Positions 1 through 9,417 of a DNA stretch of 48,660 nucleotides are shown piece by piece (the first letter of the stretch is position 1; each line of letters begins with the position of its first letter). The notes beneath the pieces were generated by a model. It was not told the DNA's origin and ran no database searches. It saw only the letters and a program-made list of their open reading frames with translations. This DNA is from Parabacteroides sp. 52 (lineage in GTDB: Bacteria > Bacteroidota > Bacteroidia > Bacteroidales > Tannerellaceae), in assembly GCF_010500925.1 (NCBI RefSeq), contig NZ_QVMG01000002.1:190092-238751 (forward strand). Reading direction: 5' to 3'. The position numbers were made by a program, and so were the translations under genes.

Positions 1-30
1 ATAGTTATCATCAGTACTGACGATAGCTAT
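1..30. repeat. Imperfect 30-bp palindrome at the window edge
   Basis: Bases 1-15 and 16-30 are reverse complements at 13 of 15 positions, centred on CAGTACTG. The palindrome is followed by CAACAG, then AGAAT and ATCC (31-48), which resembles the CAACAGAATAGTCC that follows the four-unit array at 13773-13860. It lies just past the stop codon of the DUF5686 gene at 86 and has no T-run suited to a terminator for that gene. It may be the end of a divergent copy of the 22-bp palindrome arrays, cut by the window edge, or an unrelated palindrome. Confidence 0.4.
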
Positions 31-85
31 CAACAGTAGAATTATCCTGCAAAAATAGCGGTATACTCCTTGGGGAATAGGGCTT

Positions 86-2644
86 TTAGAAGGATATTTT
101 CATCATGAAGCGAAGGCCTCTCTTTTGAATGCCCGGATTATCCAGGTAGGAAAGACGCCAAACATAGTCCAAACGAATGAATTTGAAGATATTTTCCAAT
201 CCTACCCCCACTTCCATATAAGGCTTGCTGCCCATCAGGAAAGATCCTTCGGGAAAGGCATACAGTCCTTCTCTTTCAGAAGCCAGGAAAGGGTTGTTCT
301 TATCTGTCAGATTGCCATATAAACCGCGGAAGGTGAATACTTCGCGCCATTGTAGTTTCTTTAACAACGGGATACGGTTCAATAAGGCCCCTCCCATGAA
401 ATAGGTCATTTCCCAGGAAGCATACTCGTCATTGATAAACTCCATCGCGTTCATATTGGTATAGGATTCCGGATAAATGGAGTAGGAGAGGTTGGCATTT
501 GGCAATATCAATAAGGGGTATGGAGCTTTGTCCCAAACCTTACCTGCTTTAAGAATAATATCTGTATAACCAAAAGGGGTTAGCCAAAAGCGCTTTTGCA
601 GTCCTACGTCTGTCCGGTTGTAGGTAAATGAGGAACCCATAAATCCTTTCTGGGCAGTCACATGGCTCAGGGTAATAACCGGATAATCCAGGGTTATGGG
701 GTAGCGGTAATTACGTGTCTGATAGAATTTTTCTTTGGGTGCATAGCGGAAACGGAACTCCATTTCTGTCATTGTATATGAATGAAGCGGAGTTAATTCA
801 CCGTCGGCCCCGATGCGGTCGAAGGCGGAATACTCTGTTGAGAATTCTTTTTTATTCCGGATCACTGCTCCATAGCCTAGTCCGTTATGGTGTTCCCGGT
901 AGTAGGTAAGCTCTGCATTTCTTAAGTAAGTAGCCCGTGTGTCTTTTTGTCGTTTCCAGGCAAGGAAGATATTGTCTTTGTTGGTGTACATATATTGTTG
1001 TCCCAACTGGTTTACATCATAGCTCATTTCTGCCCGGATGGAGTGAACGGGGAACTCTTTACGGAATTCTTTTTTGTCGATAAACGAATATTCGGCAATT
1101 GCGTCGTATTTGATTTTTTCGTCTTTGGTACCATAAGCGACGTAACCGTCCAGAAACAATCGCTTGCTGAAGTTAGTCGTCGTCGTTCCCCCTACGCGGA
1201 AGCGAGCCCCTTCGATATTGTTGGGGCTGATGAATGTATTTACCGGTCCGATCTCAAACTTACTTTTGGAGGGATCCGTATGGGTTTGTATATACCCATT
1301 GACAAAAACAGAGACCACTTTTTCTGTTATCTTGAAAAGAGGAACATCCCGAAACATAGCCATCAATTTCTCGACGCTGTTTCCATTCTTAGACGAGACT
1401 TCCGGTGGGCGCATCTCTTCCCAGAATTCTTTAGGCTGTTTGTAGGCAAGGTCGGCTGTAATAACCGGTGAGCTGTTCTGAAAAATAGCCTGGTTGTCCG
1501 GTGGTGAAAAATCCTGGTTGTTATAGATCAGGGTGCGTCGTGCGAGTATGCCCTTTCTTTTTTCCGTCAGTTTCAGGTCTACCAGGATATCATCTTTGGT
1601 AATGATACGCGTTCCATCTTCTTTGCGATCGAAATGTTGATTGATAGTCATCCTGTCTACAAAGTTGAGATTGATGTCTTTCGGTACATTCAACTGCAAT
1701 TGTTTTATGAAATAGGTGGAATCCAGCGTGACGTATAAGTGTCCTGTAAAGCCATATCCTTCCGAATTAAAAGGAACAAAACCCAGGTCTACGCATTTCT
1801 CCCCCTGTATATCCAACGTGTCGAGCAGGTAATATTTGTAATAGTCCGGTCCGTAGCGGGCCAGCGGGCTCACAAAACGAAGCAGGAACAAAGGAATATC
1901 ATTCTGAAAGATATCCACTTCACGGAATACCTCATCCAGAATGACCTGCATCCCTTCCGGCGAAAGAATCTCGTCTACTCCCGCTGCTTTTACACCTTGT
2001 ATAAATCTTTTCTCGTTTTTCGGATTTTTCCGGTAATATACCGTCTCAATCTTTTCTTTTTCCACCAAAGGCAGTAATTGTCTGCCTACATCCAATGTGT
2101 CTATGAAGTCGATAAGGAAGTCGAACCGGCGTGCTTTCCCGTCTTCTCGTTTGGGTTTGGGTTGAAAATCATTTAACCCCATGATTATTTTTTCATACTG
2201 ATCGTACCGGAAATAATCATGGTTACGTGGATCATTATCTTCCCTGCGGGCGATGATGTTGCGCACAAAGGTAACCGCCGGGTTTTCCTTTTTACTGTAT
2301 TTCTCTTTGCCGGGTTTGATTACGACTTCCGACAAGGCAATAGTGGTGGGTGCCAACTGGATATGCAGGTTGTTGGTGCGTCCGACATTTACTTTTACCT
2401 CTTTTTCGGTGTATCCGAGATAAGAGACTTTGAGGGTACGCACACTCGTATGGGCGGAAAAGTCGAATTTTCCGTCTATATCTGTAGTAGTACCTATACT
2501 GGTTCCTGTAAATATAATTGATACGTAGGGCAGGAATTCTCCCGTCAGTGAATCTGTTACTACTCCTTTAATGACCGTATTTTGACCTTTAGCCAGGCAA
2601 ACGATCCCTAAAAGAGTAAATAAAAAGACAATCTTTCTCCTCAT
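86..2644 (-). CDS. DUF5686 / carboxypeptidase-regulatory-like outer-membrane protein
   Basis: Predicted 852-residue protein. The start at 2644 gives a typical signal peptide (MRRKIVFLFTLLGIVCLAKG). The longer reading frame to 2722 adds a hydrophilic 26-residue lead that runs through the likely promoter (-7 box at 2675-2682), so I reject it. After the signal there is a carboxypeptidase-regulatory-like beta-sandwich at about residues 20-105 (motifs VIKGVVTDSLTGEFLPYVSI and GTTTDIDGKFDF). The remaining ~700 residues are rich in aromatic beta-strands ending in F, as in the DUF5686 family of Bacteroidetes outer-membrane barrels. Family members are thought to sit in the outer membrane and have no proven biochemical role. 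It is transcribed away from dapL. Confidence 0.85.
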   Translation of the reverse strand: MRRKIVFLFTLLGIVCLAKGQNTVIKGVVTDSLTGEFLPYVSIIFTGTSIGTTTDIDGKFDFSAHTSVRTLKVSYLGYTEKEVKVNVGRTNNLHIQLAPTTIALSEVVIKPGKEKYSKKENPAVTFVRNIIARREDNDPRNHDYFRYDQYEKIIMGLNDFQPKPKREDGKARRFDFLIDFIDTLDVGRQLLPLVEKEKIETVYYRKNPKNEKRFIQGVKAAGVDEILSPEGMQVILDEVFREVDIFQNDIPLFLLRFVSPLARYGPDYYKYYLLDTLDIQGEKCVDLGFVPFNSEGYGFTGHLYVTLDSTYFIKQLQLNVPKDINLNFVDRMTINQHFDRKEDGTRIITKDDILVDLKLTEKRKGILARRTLIYNNQDFSPPDNQAIFQNSSPVITADLAYKQPKEFWEEMRPPEVSSKNGNSVEKLMAMFRDVPLFKITEKVVSVFVNGYIQTHTDPSKSKFEIGPVNTFISPNNIEGARFRVGGTTTTNFSKRLFLDGYVAYGTKDEKIKYDAIAEYSFIDKKEFRKEFPVHSIRAEMSYDVNQLGQQYMYTNKDNIFLAWKRQKDTRATYLRNAELTYYREHHNGLGYGAVIRNKKEFSTEYSAFDRIGADGELTPLHSYTMTEMEFRFRYAPKEKFYQTRNYRYPITLDYPVITLSHVTAQKGFMGSSFTYNRTDVGLQKRFWLTPFGYTDIILKAGKVWDKAPYPLLILPNANLSYSIYPESYTNMNAMEFINDEYASWEMTYFMGGALLNRIPLLKKLQWREVFTFRGLYGNLTDKNNPFLASEREGLYAFPEGSFLMGSKPYMEVGVGLENIFKFIRLDYVWRLSYLDNPGIQKRGLRFMMKISF

Positions 2645-2674
2645 TACTTGTTTTTCACACATTAAAAACCATCG

Positions 2675-2704
2675 CAAAGGTAGGTTGTTTATTTTAATTT
2701 CAAT
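2675..2704 (-). promoter_or_regulatory. Putative promoter of the DUF5686 gene
   Basis: On the minus strand TACCTTTG (2682-2675) matches the Bacteroidetes -7 box TAnnTTTG. A partial -33 box (ATTG, 2704-2701) lies 18 bp upstream. The predicted transcript start is near 2669, giving a leader of about 25 nt to the ATG at 2644. Confidence 0.5.
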
Positions 2705-2855
2705 GTTCCAAAATACATGCATTACCGTCTTTTTAGCAACAAAGAATCCTTTTTATGCCGAATCGGATGAAATCCTTATCCTTTCTTTTCGCTAGTCGGG
2801 CAAGGACAAGAGAAGGTATACCTGTTGAATATCGGGTAACGAAAAGCCTGTTGTT

Positions 2856-2888
2856 TTTGGCTGTTGGCATCAAATAGTTTTATATTTG
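2856..2888 (+). promoter_or_regulatory. Putative promoter of dapL
   Basis: TTTG at 2856-2859 and TATATTTG at 2881-2888 are separated by 21 bp, matching the Bacteroidetes -33/-7 consensus. This places the transcript start near 2894 and leaves a leader of about 70 nt before dapL. Confidence 0.65.
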
Positions 2889-2966
2889 CAGGGTGAAAGA
2901 GGGAATAGGGAAGGTTGCGCCGCGTATTTTTTGACAAAGAGATAAATGAATAAGAATTGACAATAT

Positions 2967-4196
2967 ATGGCACTTATAAATGAACACTATCTGAAATTGC
3001 AAAGTAATTATTTGTTTTCAGATATCGTTAAAAAAGTAAATAGCTTTAAGGTGACACACCCCAAGGAACGGATTATCCGCATGGGGATTGGGGATGTAAC
3101 ACAACCTTTGGCACCAGCCGTTATTGAAGCGATGTCTAAAGCGGTGCAAGATCTGTCGACGAAGGATCATTTTCATGGATATGGCCCTGAACCGGGTTAT
3201 CCGTTCCTGATCGAAGCCATTATTAAAAACGACTATGCCAGCCGAGGCATATATATTGAACCGGGAGAAGTCTTTGTGAGCGACGGAACCAAATGTGATA
3301 CTGCGAATATAGGGGATATTCTCCGGCATGACAATAGCATAGGCGTGACCGATCCTGTCTATCCGGCTTATATCGATTCGAATGTGATGGCCGGACGTAC
3401 CGGAGTGTTGGAGGAGGGAAAGTGGAGCGATGTCGTTTATATACCCTGTACGGAGGAAAATAATTTCGTCCCGGAATTACCCCAAAGACGTATTGATATA
3501 CTGTATCTTTGTTACCCCAATAACCCTACGGGCACAACGCTAAACAAACAGGAATTAAAGAAATGGGTGAATTATGCTTTGGCAAACGATGTTTTGATAA
3601 TGTACGATGCAGCCTATGAAGCCTACATACAAGAACCGGATATACCTCATTCCATTTACGAGATTAAGGGAGCCAAAAAAGTGGCGATAGAGTTTCGCAG
3701 TTTTTCCAAGACAGCGGGATTTACAGGAGTTCGTTGTGGGTATACGATTGTACCCAAAGAATTGAAAGGCTTCACCTTATCCGGTGAGTCTGCCTCTTTA
3801 AATAAATTATGGCATCGTCGCCAGACGACCAAATTCAACGGGGCCAGCTATATCACTCAGCGTGGTGCTGAAGCGACCTATACACCGGAAGGGAAGGAAC
3901 AGGTGCGAAAGACAATCGACTATTATATGACGAACGCGAAGATCATGAAAGAGGGATTGGAGGAATGTGGTCTGCGGGTATATGGAGGTGTGAATGCGCC
4001 TTATCTGTGGTTGAAGACACCCGACCGCCTTTCTTCCTGGAAGTTCTTTGACAAACTACTTTATGAAGTGAGTATAGTCGGAACACCGGGTGTGGGCTTT
4101 GGGCCGAGTGGGGAAGGATTTCTTCGCCTTACCGCCTTTGGGGATCGGGATGATATGTTGGAAGCTATATTCAGATTAAAGAAGTGGTTAAAATAA
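2967..4196 (+). CDS. dapL: LL-diaminopimelate aminotransferase
   Basis: Predicted 409-residue cytosolic PLP enzyme, the usual length for DapL. It converts tetrahydrodipicolinate directly to LL-diaminopimelate using glutamate as amino donor, bypassing the succinylated route in lysine and peptidoglycan synthesis. Visible marks are the N-terminal FxxIVKKV segment, GDVTQPL, GYGPEPG, the YPNNPTG substrate/PLP motif (about 183-189) and the [11 protein letters not shown] segment, whose Lys248 should form the Schiff base. It has its own promoter about 75 bp upstream, and a small outer-membrane protein gene follows 25 bp after the stop, probably on the same transcript. Other lysine genes are not in the window. 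Confidence 0.95.
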   Translation: MALINEHYLKLQSNYLFSDIVKKVNSFKVTHPKERIIRMGIGDVTQPLAPAVIEAMSKAVQDLSTKDHFHGYGPEPGYPFLIEAIIKNDYASRGIYIEPGEVFVSDGTKCDTANIGDILRHDNSIGVTDPVYPAYIDSNVMAGRTGVLEEGKWSDVVYIPCTEENNFVPELPQRRIDILYLCYPNNPTGTTLNKQELKKWVNYALANDVLIMYDAAYEAYIQEPDIPHSIYEIKGAKKVAIEFRSFSKTAGFTGVRCGYTIVPKELKGFTLSGESASLNKLWHRRQTTKFNGASYITQRGAEATYTPEGKEQVRKTIDYYMTNAKIMKEGLEECGLRVYGGVNAPYLWLKTPDRLSSWKFFDKLLYEVSIVGTPGVGFGPSGEGFLRLTAFGDRDDMLEAIFRLKKWLK

Positions 4197-4221
4197 AAGT
4201 TTATCTAAGGACAAAAGAAAA

Positions 4222-4947
4222 ATGAAAACAATTACTATTAAACGTGCGATTGTGTGTATAATGGCTCTGTTTATTTTTGACTCTGCAGGGGCACAGGAGG
4301 ATAAAAAGACCGTTGAAATAAATCCGGCTGTCGACCTTGTCAGTAGCTATGTATGGCGGGGGGCTTATCAAACGGGAGCCTCTATTCAACCCACTTTGAC
4401 TTTCTCTTATGCCGGATTCTCGTTGACAGCCTGGGGATCGACCGATTTTACGACCTCCTCCGATATTTACAGAAGTAAAGAATTCGATCTTGCTCTGGGA
4501 TATGAACGGGGCGGCTTATCCATTATACTGAATGATTATTGGTGGTCGGGTGAAGGTGCCCGTTACGGAAGATACTCTTCCGATCACTATTTTGAAGGTA
4601 TGATTGGCTATCATATGGGGGAATCTTTCCCTCTGAGCCTTAGCTGGAGCACTTTCTTTGCGGGGGGGGATAGGGATGAAAAAGGGAATCAACAGTTCTC
4701 TACCTATATGGAGGCTGCCTACGATTTTACGGTAAAAGGAGTACAGGTTGTTCCTGCCATCGGTATTTCCCCCTGGACCGGGATGTATAATAAAGCCGGG
4801 AAGAGTGGTTTTTCTGTGCCCTCTCTCTCCTTAACAGCCACGAAAGAGATCCGATTTTCCGAATCATTCTCTTTGCCTTTATTTGTACAAGGAGTTGTTT
4901 CGCCTGAAAACGATGATGTCTTTCTTGTTGTGGGAATTAGCTTTTGA
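4222..4947 (+). CDS. Small outer-membrane beta-barrel protein (Gcw_chp/TorF-like porin)
   Basis: Predicted 241 residues with a signal peptide ending near ADSAGAQ-type residues 22-25 (IFDSAGAQ). The segment VDLVSSYVWRGAYQTGASIQ followed by alternating aromatic/polar strands resembles the Gcw_chp family of putative porins (TorF-like), and the last residue is Phe, as is common for outer-membrane barrels. It starts 25 bp after dapL, so it is probably cotranscribed, though a metabolic link to lysine synthesis is not evident. The substrate is unknown; assignment rests on pattern, not on a conserved catalytic motif. Confidence 0.65.
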   Translation: MKTITIKRAIVCIMALFIFDSAGAQEDKKTVEINPAVDLVSSYVWRGAYQTGASIQPTLTFSYAGFSLTAWGSTDFTTSSDIYRSKEFDLALGYERGGLSIILNDYWWSGEGARYGRYSSDHYFEGMIGYHMGESFPLSLSWSTFFAGGDRDEKGNQQFSTYMEAAYDFTVKGVQVVPAIGISPWTGMYNKAGKSGFSVPSLSLTATKEIRFSESFSLPLFVQGVVSPENDDVFLVVGISF

Positions 4948-5033
4948 TGTCTTTGTTGTAAAGTAGTGTCTTACAGGTCGGTTGAGGCTGGTTTGTACAG
5001 ACCGTTTACTCTCCCTAATTCGGCCGGTTGTTT

Positions 5034-5065
5034 TTTGTTGATTGTGATATAAATCTATACCTTTG
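5034..5065 (+). promoter_or_regulatory. Putative promoter of the potABCD operon
   Basis: TTTG (5034-5037) and TACCTTTG (5058-5065) are spaced by 20 bp, a full match to the Bacteroidetes consensus. The predicted start is near 5071, leaving a leader of about 16 nt before potA. Confidence 0.7.
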
Positions 5066-5086
5066 TGCGATTTTAATGAATAGCTT

Positions 5087-6466
5087 ATGCAAAAGTCTGA
5101 TAACATCATTCGTGTAGAGCATGTTTCCAAGTATTTTGGAGAGAAAGCGGCGTTGGATGATGTGACACTATATGTACGTAAAGGGGAGTTTGTCACCTTA
5201 CTGGGGCCTTCCGGTTGTGGGAAGACGACGTTGCTGCGTTTAATAGCTGGTTTCCAGTCGGCTACGGAAGGTGTGATAACAATAAGCGGGCAGGTGATAA
5301 CGGAAACGCCTCCCCATAAACGTCCGGTAAATACGGTGTTTCAGAAATATGCCCTTTTCCCTCACCTGAATGTGTTCAATAATATTGCTTTCGGACTGAA
5401 GCTCAAAAAGCTTCCGGCGGCTACTATTGCCAAAAAGGTTAAACAGGCCTTGAAGATGGTAGGAATGACCGATTATGAATACCGGGATGTGGACTCCCTT
5501 TCGGGGGGACAACAACAGCGCGTGGCTATTGCCCGGGCGATAGTTAATGAACCGGAGGTGTTGTTATTGGATGAACCTTTGGCAGCCCTGGATCTCAAGA
5601 TGCGTAAAGATATGCAGTTGGAGTTGAAGGAGATGCATAAGTCGTTGGGTATTACATTTGTATATGTGACGCATGACCAGGAAGAAGCCTTGACATTGAG
5701 CGATACGATTGCCGTGATGAGCGAAGGACGTATCCAGCAGATAGGCACCCCGGTCGATATTTATAACGAACCCATTAATTCGTTTGTCGCCGATTTTATC
5801 GGGGAGAGTAACATCCTGAACGGGACAATGGTGAAGGATCATTTGGTTCATTTTGCCGGACAAACGTTTGAATGTGTGGACGAAGGTTTTGGAGAGGATG
5901 TGCCGGTGGATGTCGTTGTACGACCGGAAGATATTTATATATTCGAGTTGTCGGATGCCGCTATATTGCAGGGAATTGTTACATCCTCCGTGTTTAAAGG
6001 GGTTCACTATGAGATGATGGTTCAGACCCCCAATGGATATGAATTTATGGTGCATGACTACCATACCTTTGAGGTAGGACAGGAGGTAGGCCTTCGGGTG
6101 AAACCGGCAGATATTCATGTCATGAAGAAAGAAAGAATAACGAATACCTTCGAAGGGAAATGGATCGATCCGACACATGTGGAGTTTCTTGGTACCACCT
6201 TTGAGTGTAAAGAAATGCAAGGTATTGAACCCGGAACAAAGGTGACAGTAGAAGTCGATTTCAACCGGGTCGTTCTGGAAGATAACGAAGAAGACGGTAT
6301 CCTTACCGGTGATGTGAAGTTTATTCTCTATAAAGGCAACCATTACCATCTGACTGTATTTACCGATTGGAACGAAGATATATTCGTGGATACGCAGGAT
6401 GTATGGGATGATGGCGACCGGGTGGGTATTTCGATAGCTCCCGAATATATACGTGTTATTAAATAA
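5087..6466 (+). CDS. potA: Spermidine/putrescine ABC transporter ATP-binding protein
   Basis: Predicted 459-residue ATPase that powers polyamine import with PotB, PotC and PotD. Walker A is GPSGCGKTT (residues 40-48), the Q-loop is in [10 protein letters not shown], the signature is LSGGQQQR (138-145), Walker B is LLLDEP (159-164), and the switch His is in VTHDQEEAL. The protein is about 80-90 residues longer than E. coli PotA. The C-terminal ~220 residues appear to hold two successive TOBE-like regulatory segments, each with a VxPEDI/KPADI-like stretch, ending in [10 protein letters not shown]. It is first gene of an operon, 15 bp ahead of potB. Confidence 0.93.
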   Translation: MQKSDNIIRVEHVSKYFGEKAALDDVTLYVRKGEFVTLLGPSGCGKTTLLRLIAGFQSATEGVITISGQVITETPPHKRPVNTVFQKYALFPHLNVFNNIAFGLKLKKLPAATIAKKVKQALKMVGMTDYEYRDVDSLSGGQQQRVAIARAIVNEPEVLLLDEPLAALDLKMRKDMQLELKEMHKSLGITFVYVTHDQEEALTLSDTIAVMSEGRIQQIGTPVDIYNEPINSFVADFIGESNILNGTMVKDHLVHFAGQTFECVDEGFGEDVPVDVVVRPEDIYIFELSDAAILQGIVTSSVFKGVHYEMMVQTPNGYEFMVHDYHTFEVGQEVGLRVKPADIHVMKKERITNTFEGKWIDPTHVEFLGTTFECKEMQGIEPGTKVTVEVDFNRVVLEDNEEDGILTGDVKFILYKGNHYHLTVFTDWNEDIFVDTQDVWDDGDRVGISIAPEYIRVIK

Positions 6467-6481
6467 TAAACAGGGAAGCTT

Positions 6482-7279
6482 GTGAGTAGAAGTATCTCGA
6501 CATTCTTGGGCAAACGTAGGAATTGGACAATTCCTTACCTTCTTTTTCTTGCCATCTTTGTTGTATTGCCATTGGTATTAATTGTCTTTTACGCCTTTAC
6601 GGATGCCGAAGGGAACTTCTCGTTGGTTCATTTCCGTAAGTTTATGATACACCCGGAGGCGGTCAATACCTTTGCGTATTCTGTGGGGATTGCGATCATT
6701 ACCACATTAGCCTGTATTTTGTTGGGCTATCCTGCTGCCTGGATTCTCAGTCAATCCCGCTTTAACACTTCCCGTACGATGGTGGTCTTGTTTATTCTTC
6801 CCATGTGGGTGAATATATTGATCCGTACATTGGCAACTGTGGCCCTGTTCGATTTCCTGCATTTCCCATTGGGAGAAGGGGCTTTGATATTCGGTATGAT
6901 CTATAACTTCCTGCCCTTTATGATCTATCCCATATACAATACGCTCCAGAAGATGGATCGCAGTCTGATTGAGGCGGCACAGGATTTGGGGGCAACCCCT
7001 TTCCAAGTATTTGTACGAACCGTCTTCCCCTTGTCGATGCCAGGGGTGATTAGTGGAATTATGATGGTCTTTATGCCAACAATATCCACCTTTGCTATTG
7101 CGGAGTTGCTTACGATGAATAATATCAAACTCTTTGGAACGACTATCCAGGAGAATATCAATAACGGAATGTGGAACTACGGAGCTACCCTCTCCTTTAT
7201 CATGTTGATACTGATAGGGATAACCGGCCTTTTCAATCAGGAAGAGGATAATGCATCCAATGAAGGAGGGCTCTTATGA
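6482..7279 (+). CDS. potB: Spermidine/putrescine ABC transporter permease
   Basis: Predicted 265-residue inner-membrane permease with about six membrane helices. The cytoplasmic EAA loop reads EAAQDLGATPFQVFVRTVFP and contacts PotA. A GTG start at 6482 is chosen because it is the only start upstream of the first helix, lies 15 bp after potA and follows a purine-rich AGGGA; the next in-frame Met would remove the first membrane segment. The gene overlaps potC by four bases. Confidence 0.92.
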   Translation: MSRSISTFLGKRRNWTIPYLLFLAIFVVLPLVLIVFYAFTDAEGNFSLVHFRKFMIHPEAVNTFAYSVGIAIITTLACILLGYPAAWILSQSRFNTSRTMVVLFILPMWVNILIRTLATVALFDFLHFPLGEGALIFGMIYNFLPFMIYPIYNTLQKMDRSLIEAAQDLGATPFQVFVRTVFPLSMPGVISGIMMVFMPTISTFAIAELLTMNNIKLFGTTIQENINNGMWNYGATLSFIMLILIGITGLFNQEEDNASNEGGLL

Positions 7280-8076
7280 TGACAAAATACCTGGCTAAAG
7301 GCTATCTCTGGCTTTTATTAATCCTTCTCTATTCGCCTATTCTGATTATCATGATTTTCTCGTTTACAGAGGCGAAAGTATTGGGGAACTGGACAGGCTT
7401 TTCGACGAAGTTGTATACCTCTCTTTTTAGTGGAGGCGTCCGGCATTCGCTTGTGAGCGCTTTATGGAATACATTCACGATAGCGATGATTGCAGCAACC
7501 GTGTCGACTCTGTTGGGTACCATGGCTGCTATAGGTATCTATAACCTGCGCACAAGAACACGGCAGGCAGTCGGTTTTGTCAACAGTATTCCGATGTTGA
7601 ACCCCGATATTATAACCGGGGTCTCATTGTTTCTTTTGTTTATCAGCCTGGGTATATCCCAAGGTTTTGTGACGGTTGTCCTGGCGCATATTACTTTTTG
7701 TACCCCTTATGTGGTACTGAGTGTGATGCCCCGTTTGAAATATATGAATCAGAATGTATACGAGGCAGCACTTGATCTGGGAGCCACCCCGTTTCAGGCT
7801 TTACGGAAGGTGATCCTGCCTGAAATACGTCCGGGTATGATCAGTGGTTTTATCTTGGCATTTACCCTTTCCATTGATGATTTTGCCGTAACCATATTTA
7901 CTATCGGAAACGAAGGGTTGGAAACCCTGTCCACCTATATTTATGCGGATGCCCGCAAAGGCGGATTAACGCCGGAACTGCGTCCGTTGTCAACTATCAT
8001 CTTTGTGACTGTCTTGGTCTTACTGATTATTATTAACAAACGGGCGGAAAAAGCCAATGCCAACAAACGGACGTAA
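7276..8076 (+). CDS. potC: Spermidine/putrescine ABC transporter permease
   Basis: Predicted 266-residue second permease of the polyamine importer. It has about six membrane helices and an EAA loop (EAALDLGATPFQALRKVILP) about two-thirds along. SVMPRLKYM and the DDFAVTIF segment are typical of PotC. The start overlaps the potB stop as ATGA and is preceded by GGAGGG, one of the few good Shine-Dalgarno sequences here. Its stop codon shares one base with the potD start (TAATG), so translation of the operon looks coupled. Confidence 0.92.
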   Translation: MMTKYLAKGYLWLLLILLYSPILIIMIFSFTEAKVLGNWTGFSTKLYTSLFSGGVRHSLVSALWNTFTIAMIAATVSTLLGTMAAIGIYNLRTRTRQAVGFVNSIPMLNPDIITGVSLFLLFISLGISQGFVTVVLAHITFCTPYVVLSVMPRLKYMNQNVYEAALDLGATPFQALRKVILPEIRPGMISGFILAFTLSIDDFAVTIFTIGNEGLETLSTYIYADARKGGLTPELRPLSTIIFVTVLVLLIIINKRAEKANANKRT

Positions 8077-9416
8077 TGAATAAACTGATCCAATTAATAA
8101 CCCTCTTTTTCTTGCTTCTGAGTGTCCTCTCTTCCTGTGGACGTTCCGACGAACAACGGAAAAAGATTCTGAAGATATACAATTGGGGCGATTATATCGA
8201 TGAAGAGGTACTGACCGATTTTGAGGAATGGTATAAAGAAGAAACTGGGGAGGATATCCGTATTATCTACCAGGTGTTTGATATCAACGAGGTCATGCTC
8301 ACTAAGATAGAGCGCGGACACGAGGACTTCGATCTTGTCTGTCCTTCGGAATATATCATCGAACGGATGTTGAAGAAAGACCTTTTGTTGCCCATTCATA
8401 AAGACTTTGGGAATACGCCTAATTATATATACAATGTATCCCCCTACATTTATGAGCAATTGAACAAAGTGAGTCAGCCCGAACGACAAACGACAGATTA
8501 TGCGGTGGCCTATATGTGGGGCACAGCCGGTATCCTGTATAACCGCCAATTTGTTACCCGTGAAGAAGCCTCCACTTGGGAGAGCCTTTGGGATCCCCGA
8601 TATAAAAACAAAATACTGATGAAAGACAGTTACCGCGATGCCTACGGTACGGCTATTATTTATGCCCATACCCAAGAACTTGAAGCCGGAACGGTCACTG
8701 TCGAGCAATTGATGAATAACAATTCCCCGGAAGCAATCGCATTGGCGGAAGACTATCTCAAACGCATGAAACCCAATATCGCCGGATGGGAAGCCGATTT
8801 TGGGAAAGAAATGATGACCAAGAACAAAGCCTGGTTGAACTTTACCTGGAGTGGCGATGCGGTTTGGGCTATCGAAGAAGCGGAGGCGGTAGGAGTAGAG
8901 CTGGATTATGAAGTGCCCGTTGAAGGTAGTAATATCTGGTTCGACGGATGGGTGATTCCCAAATATGCGCGTAATATAAAGGCCGCCAGTTATTTTATTA
9001 ATTACCTTTGTCGGCCGGACATTGCTTTGCGCAATATGGATGCCATAGGATATGTGAGTGCCGTAGCGACACCGGAGATACTCGAAGCCCGGATTGATCC
9101 GGAAATAGAAGTCTCTTCGGATCTGAGTTATTTCTTCGGACCCGGAGCCGAGAGTATACAGATTGATCCGGTACAATATCCTGACCGGGAAGTGGTGGAA
9201 CGATGTGCTATGATCCGTGACTTCGGGAATGAAACGGAACATGTACTGGAAATGTGGAGCCGTGTCAAAGGAGATAACTTGCATACAGGCATTGTGATCC
9301 TTATCTTTGCCGTTTTTGGAGGTCTCTTCGTCTGGATTGCCTATCAAAGGATTCGTACATACAAACAACAACAGCGACATCGCAGACGTCGAAACCGCTG
9401 GTCTAAGAAAAAATAA
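8076..9416 (+). CDS. potD: Polyamine-binding lipoprotein with an extra C-terminal membrane anchor
   Basis: Predicted 446-residue substrate-binding protein that captures spermidine or putrescine for PotABC. It has a lipoprotein signal (LSVLSSC, lipidated Cys21), then LKIYNWGDYIDEEVLTDFE, a hallmark of PotD/PotF. AYMWGTAGILYN and NFTWSGDAVWA fit the polyamine-site region. Unlike the classic ~350-residue soluble form, residues about 404-423 form a hydrophobic helix (GIVILIFAVFGGLFVWIAY) followed by a strongly basic 22-residue tail (RHRRRR, WSKKK). The tail suggests a second anchor in the inner membrane with the C-terminus in the cytoplasm. It is fourth gene of the pot operon, one base before the HAD gene. 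Confidence 0.92.
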   Translation: MNKLIQLITLFFLLLSVLSSCGRSDEQRKKILKIYNWGDYIDEEVLTDFEEWYKEETGEDIRIIYQVFDINEVMLTKIERGHEDFDLVCPSEYIIERMLKKDLLLPIHKDFGNTPNYIYNVSPYIYEQLNKVSQPERQTTDYAVAYMWGTAGILYNRQFVTREEASTWESLWDPRYKNKILMKDSYRDAYGTAIIYAHTQELEAGTVTVEQLMNNNSPEAIALAEDYLKRMKPNIAGWEADFGKEMMTKNKAWLNFTWSGDAVWAIEEAEAVGVELDYEVPVEGSNIWFDGWVIPKYARNIKAASYFINYLCRPDIALRNMDAIGYVSAVATPEILEARIDPEIEVSSDLSYFFGPGAESIQIDPVQYPDREVVERCAMIRDFGNETEHVLEMWSRVKGDNLHTGIVILIFAVFGGLFVWIAYQRIRTYKQQQRHRRRRNRWSKKK

Positions 9417-9417
9417 G

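Larger units (their letters stand above)
2645..2966. other. Divergent intergenic region between the DUF5686 gene and dapL
   Basis: This 322-bp spacer holds a minus-strand promoter near 2675-2704 and a plus-strand promoter at 2856-2888. I see no additional gene, RNA or repeat in it. Confidence 0.6.

Noticed and set aside
947..1471. A 174-codon plus-strand frame inside the DUF5686 gene
   Set aside because: Shadow of a well-supported minus-strand barrel gene.
5564..6349. A 261-codon minus-strand frame opposite potA
   Set aside because: Antisense shadow of a certain ATPase gene, with no domain of its own.
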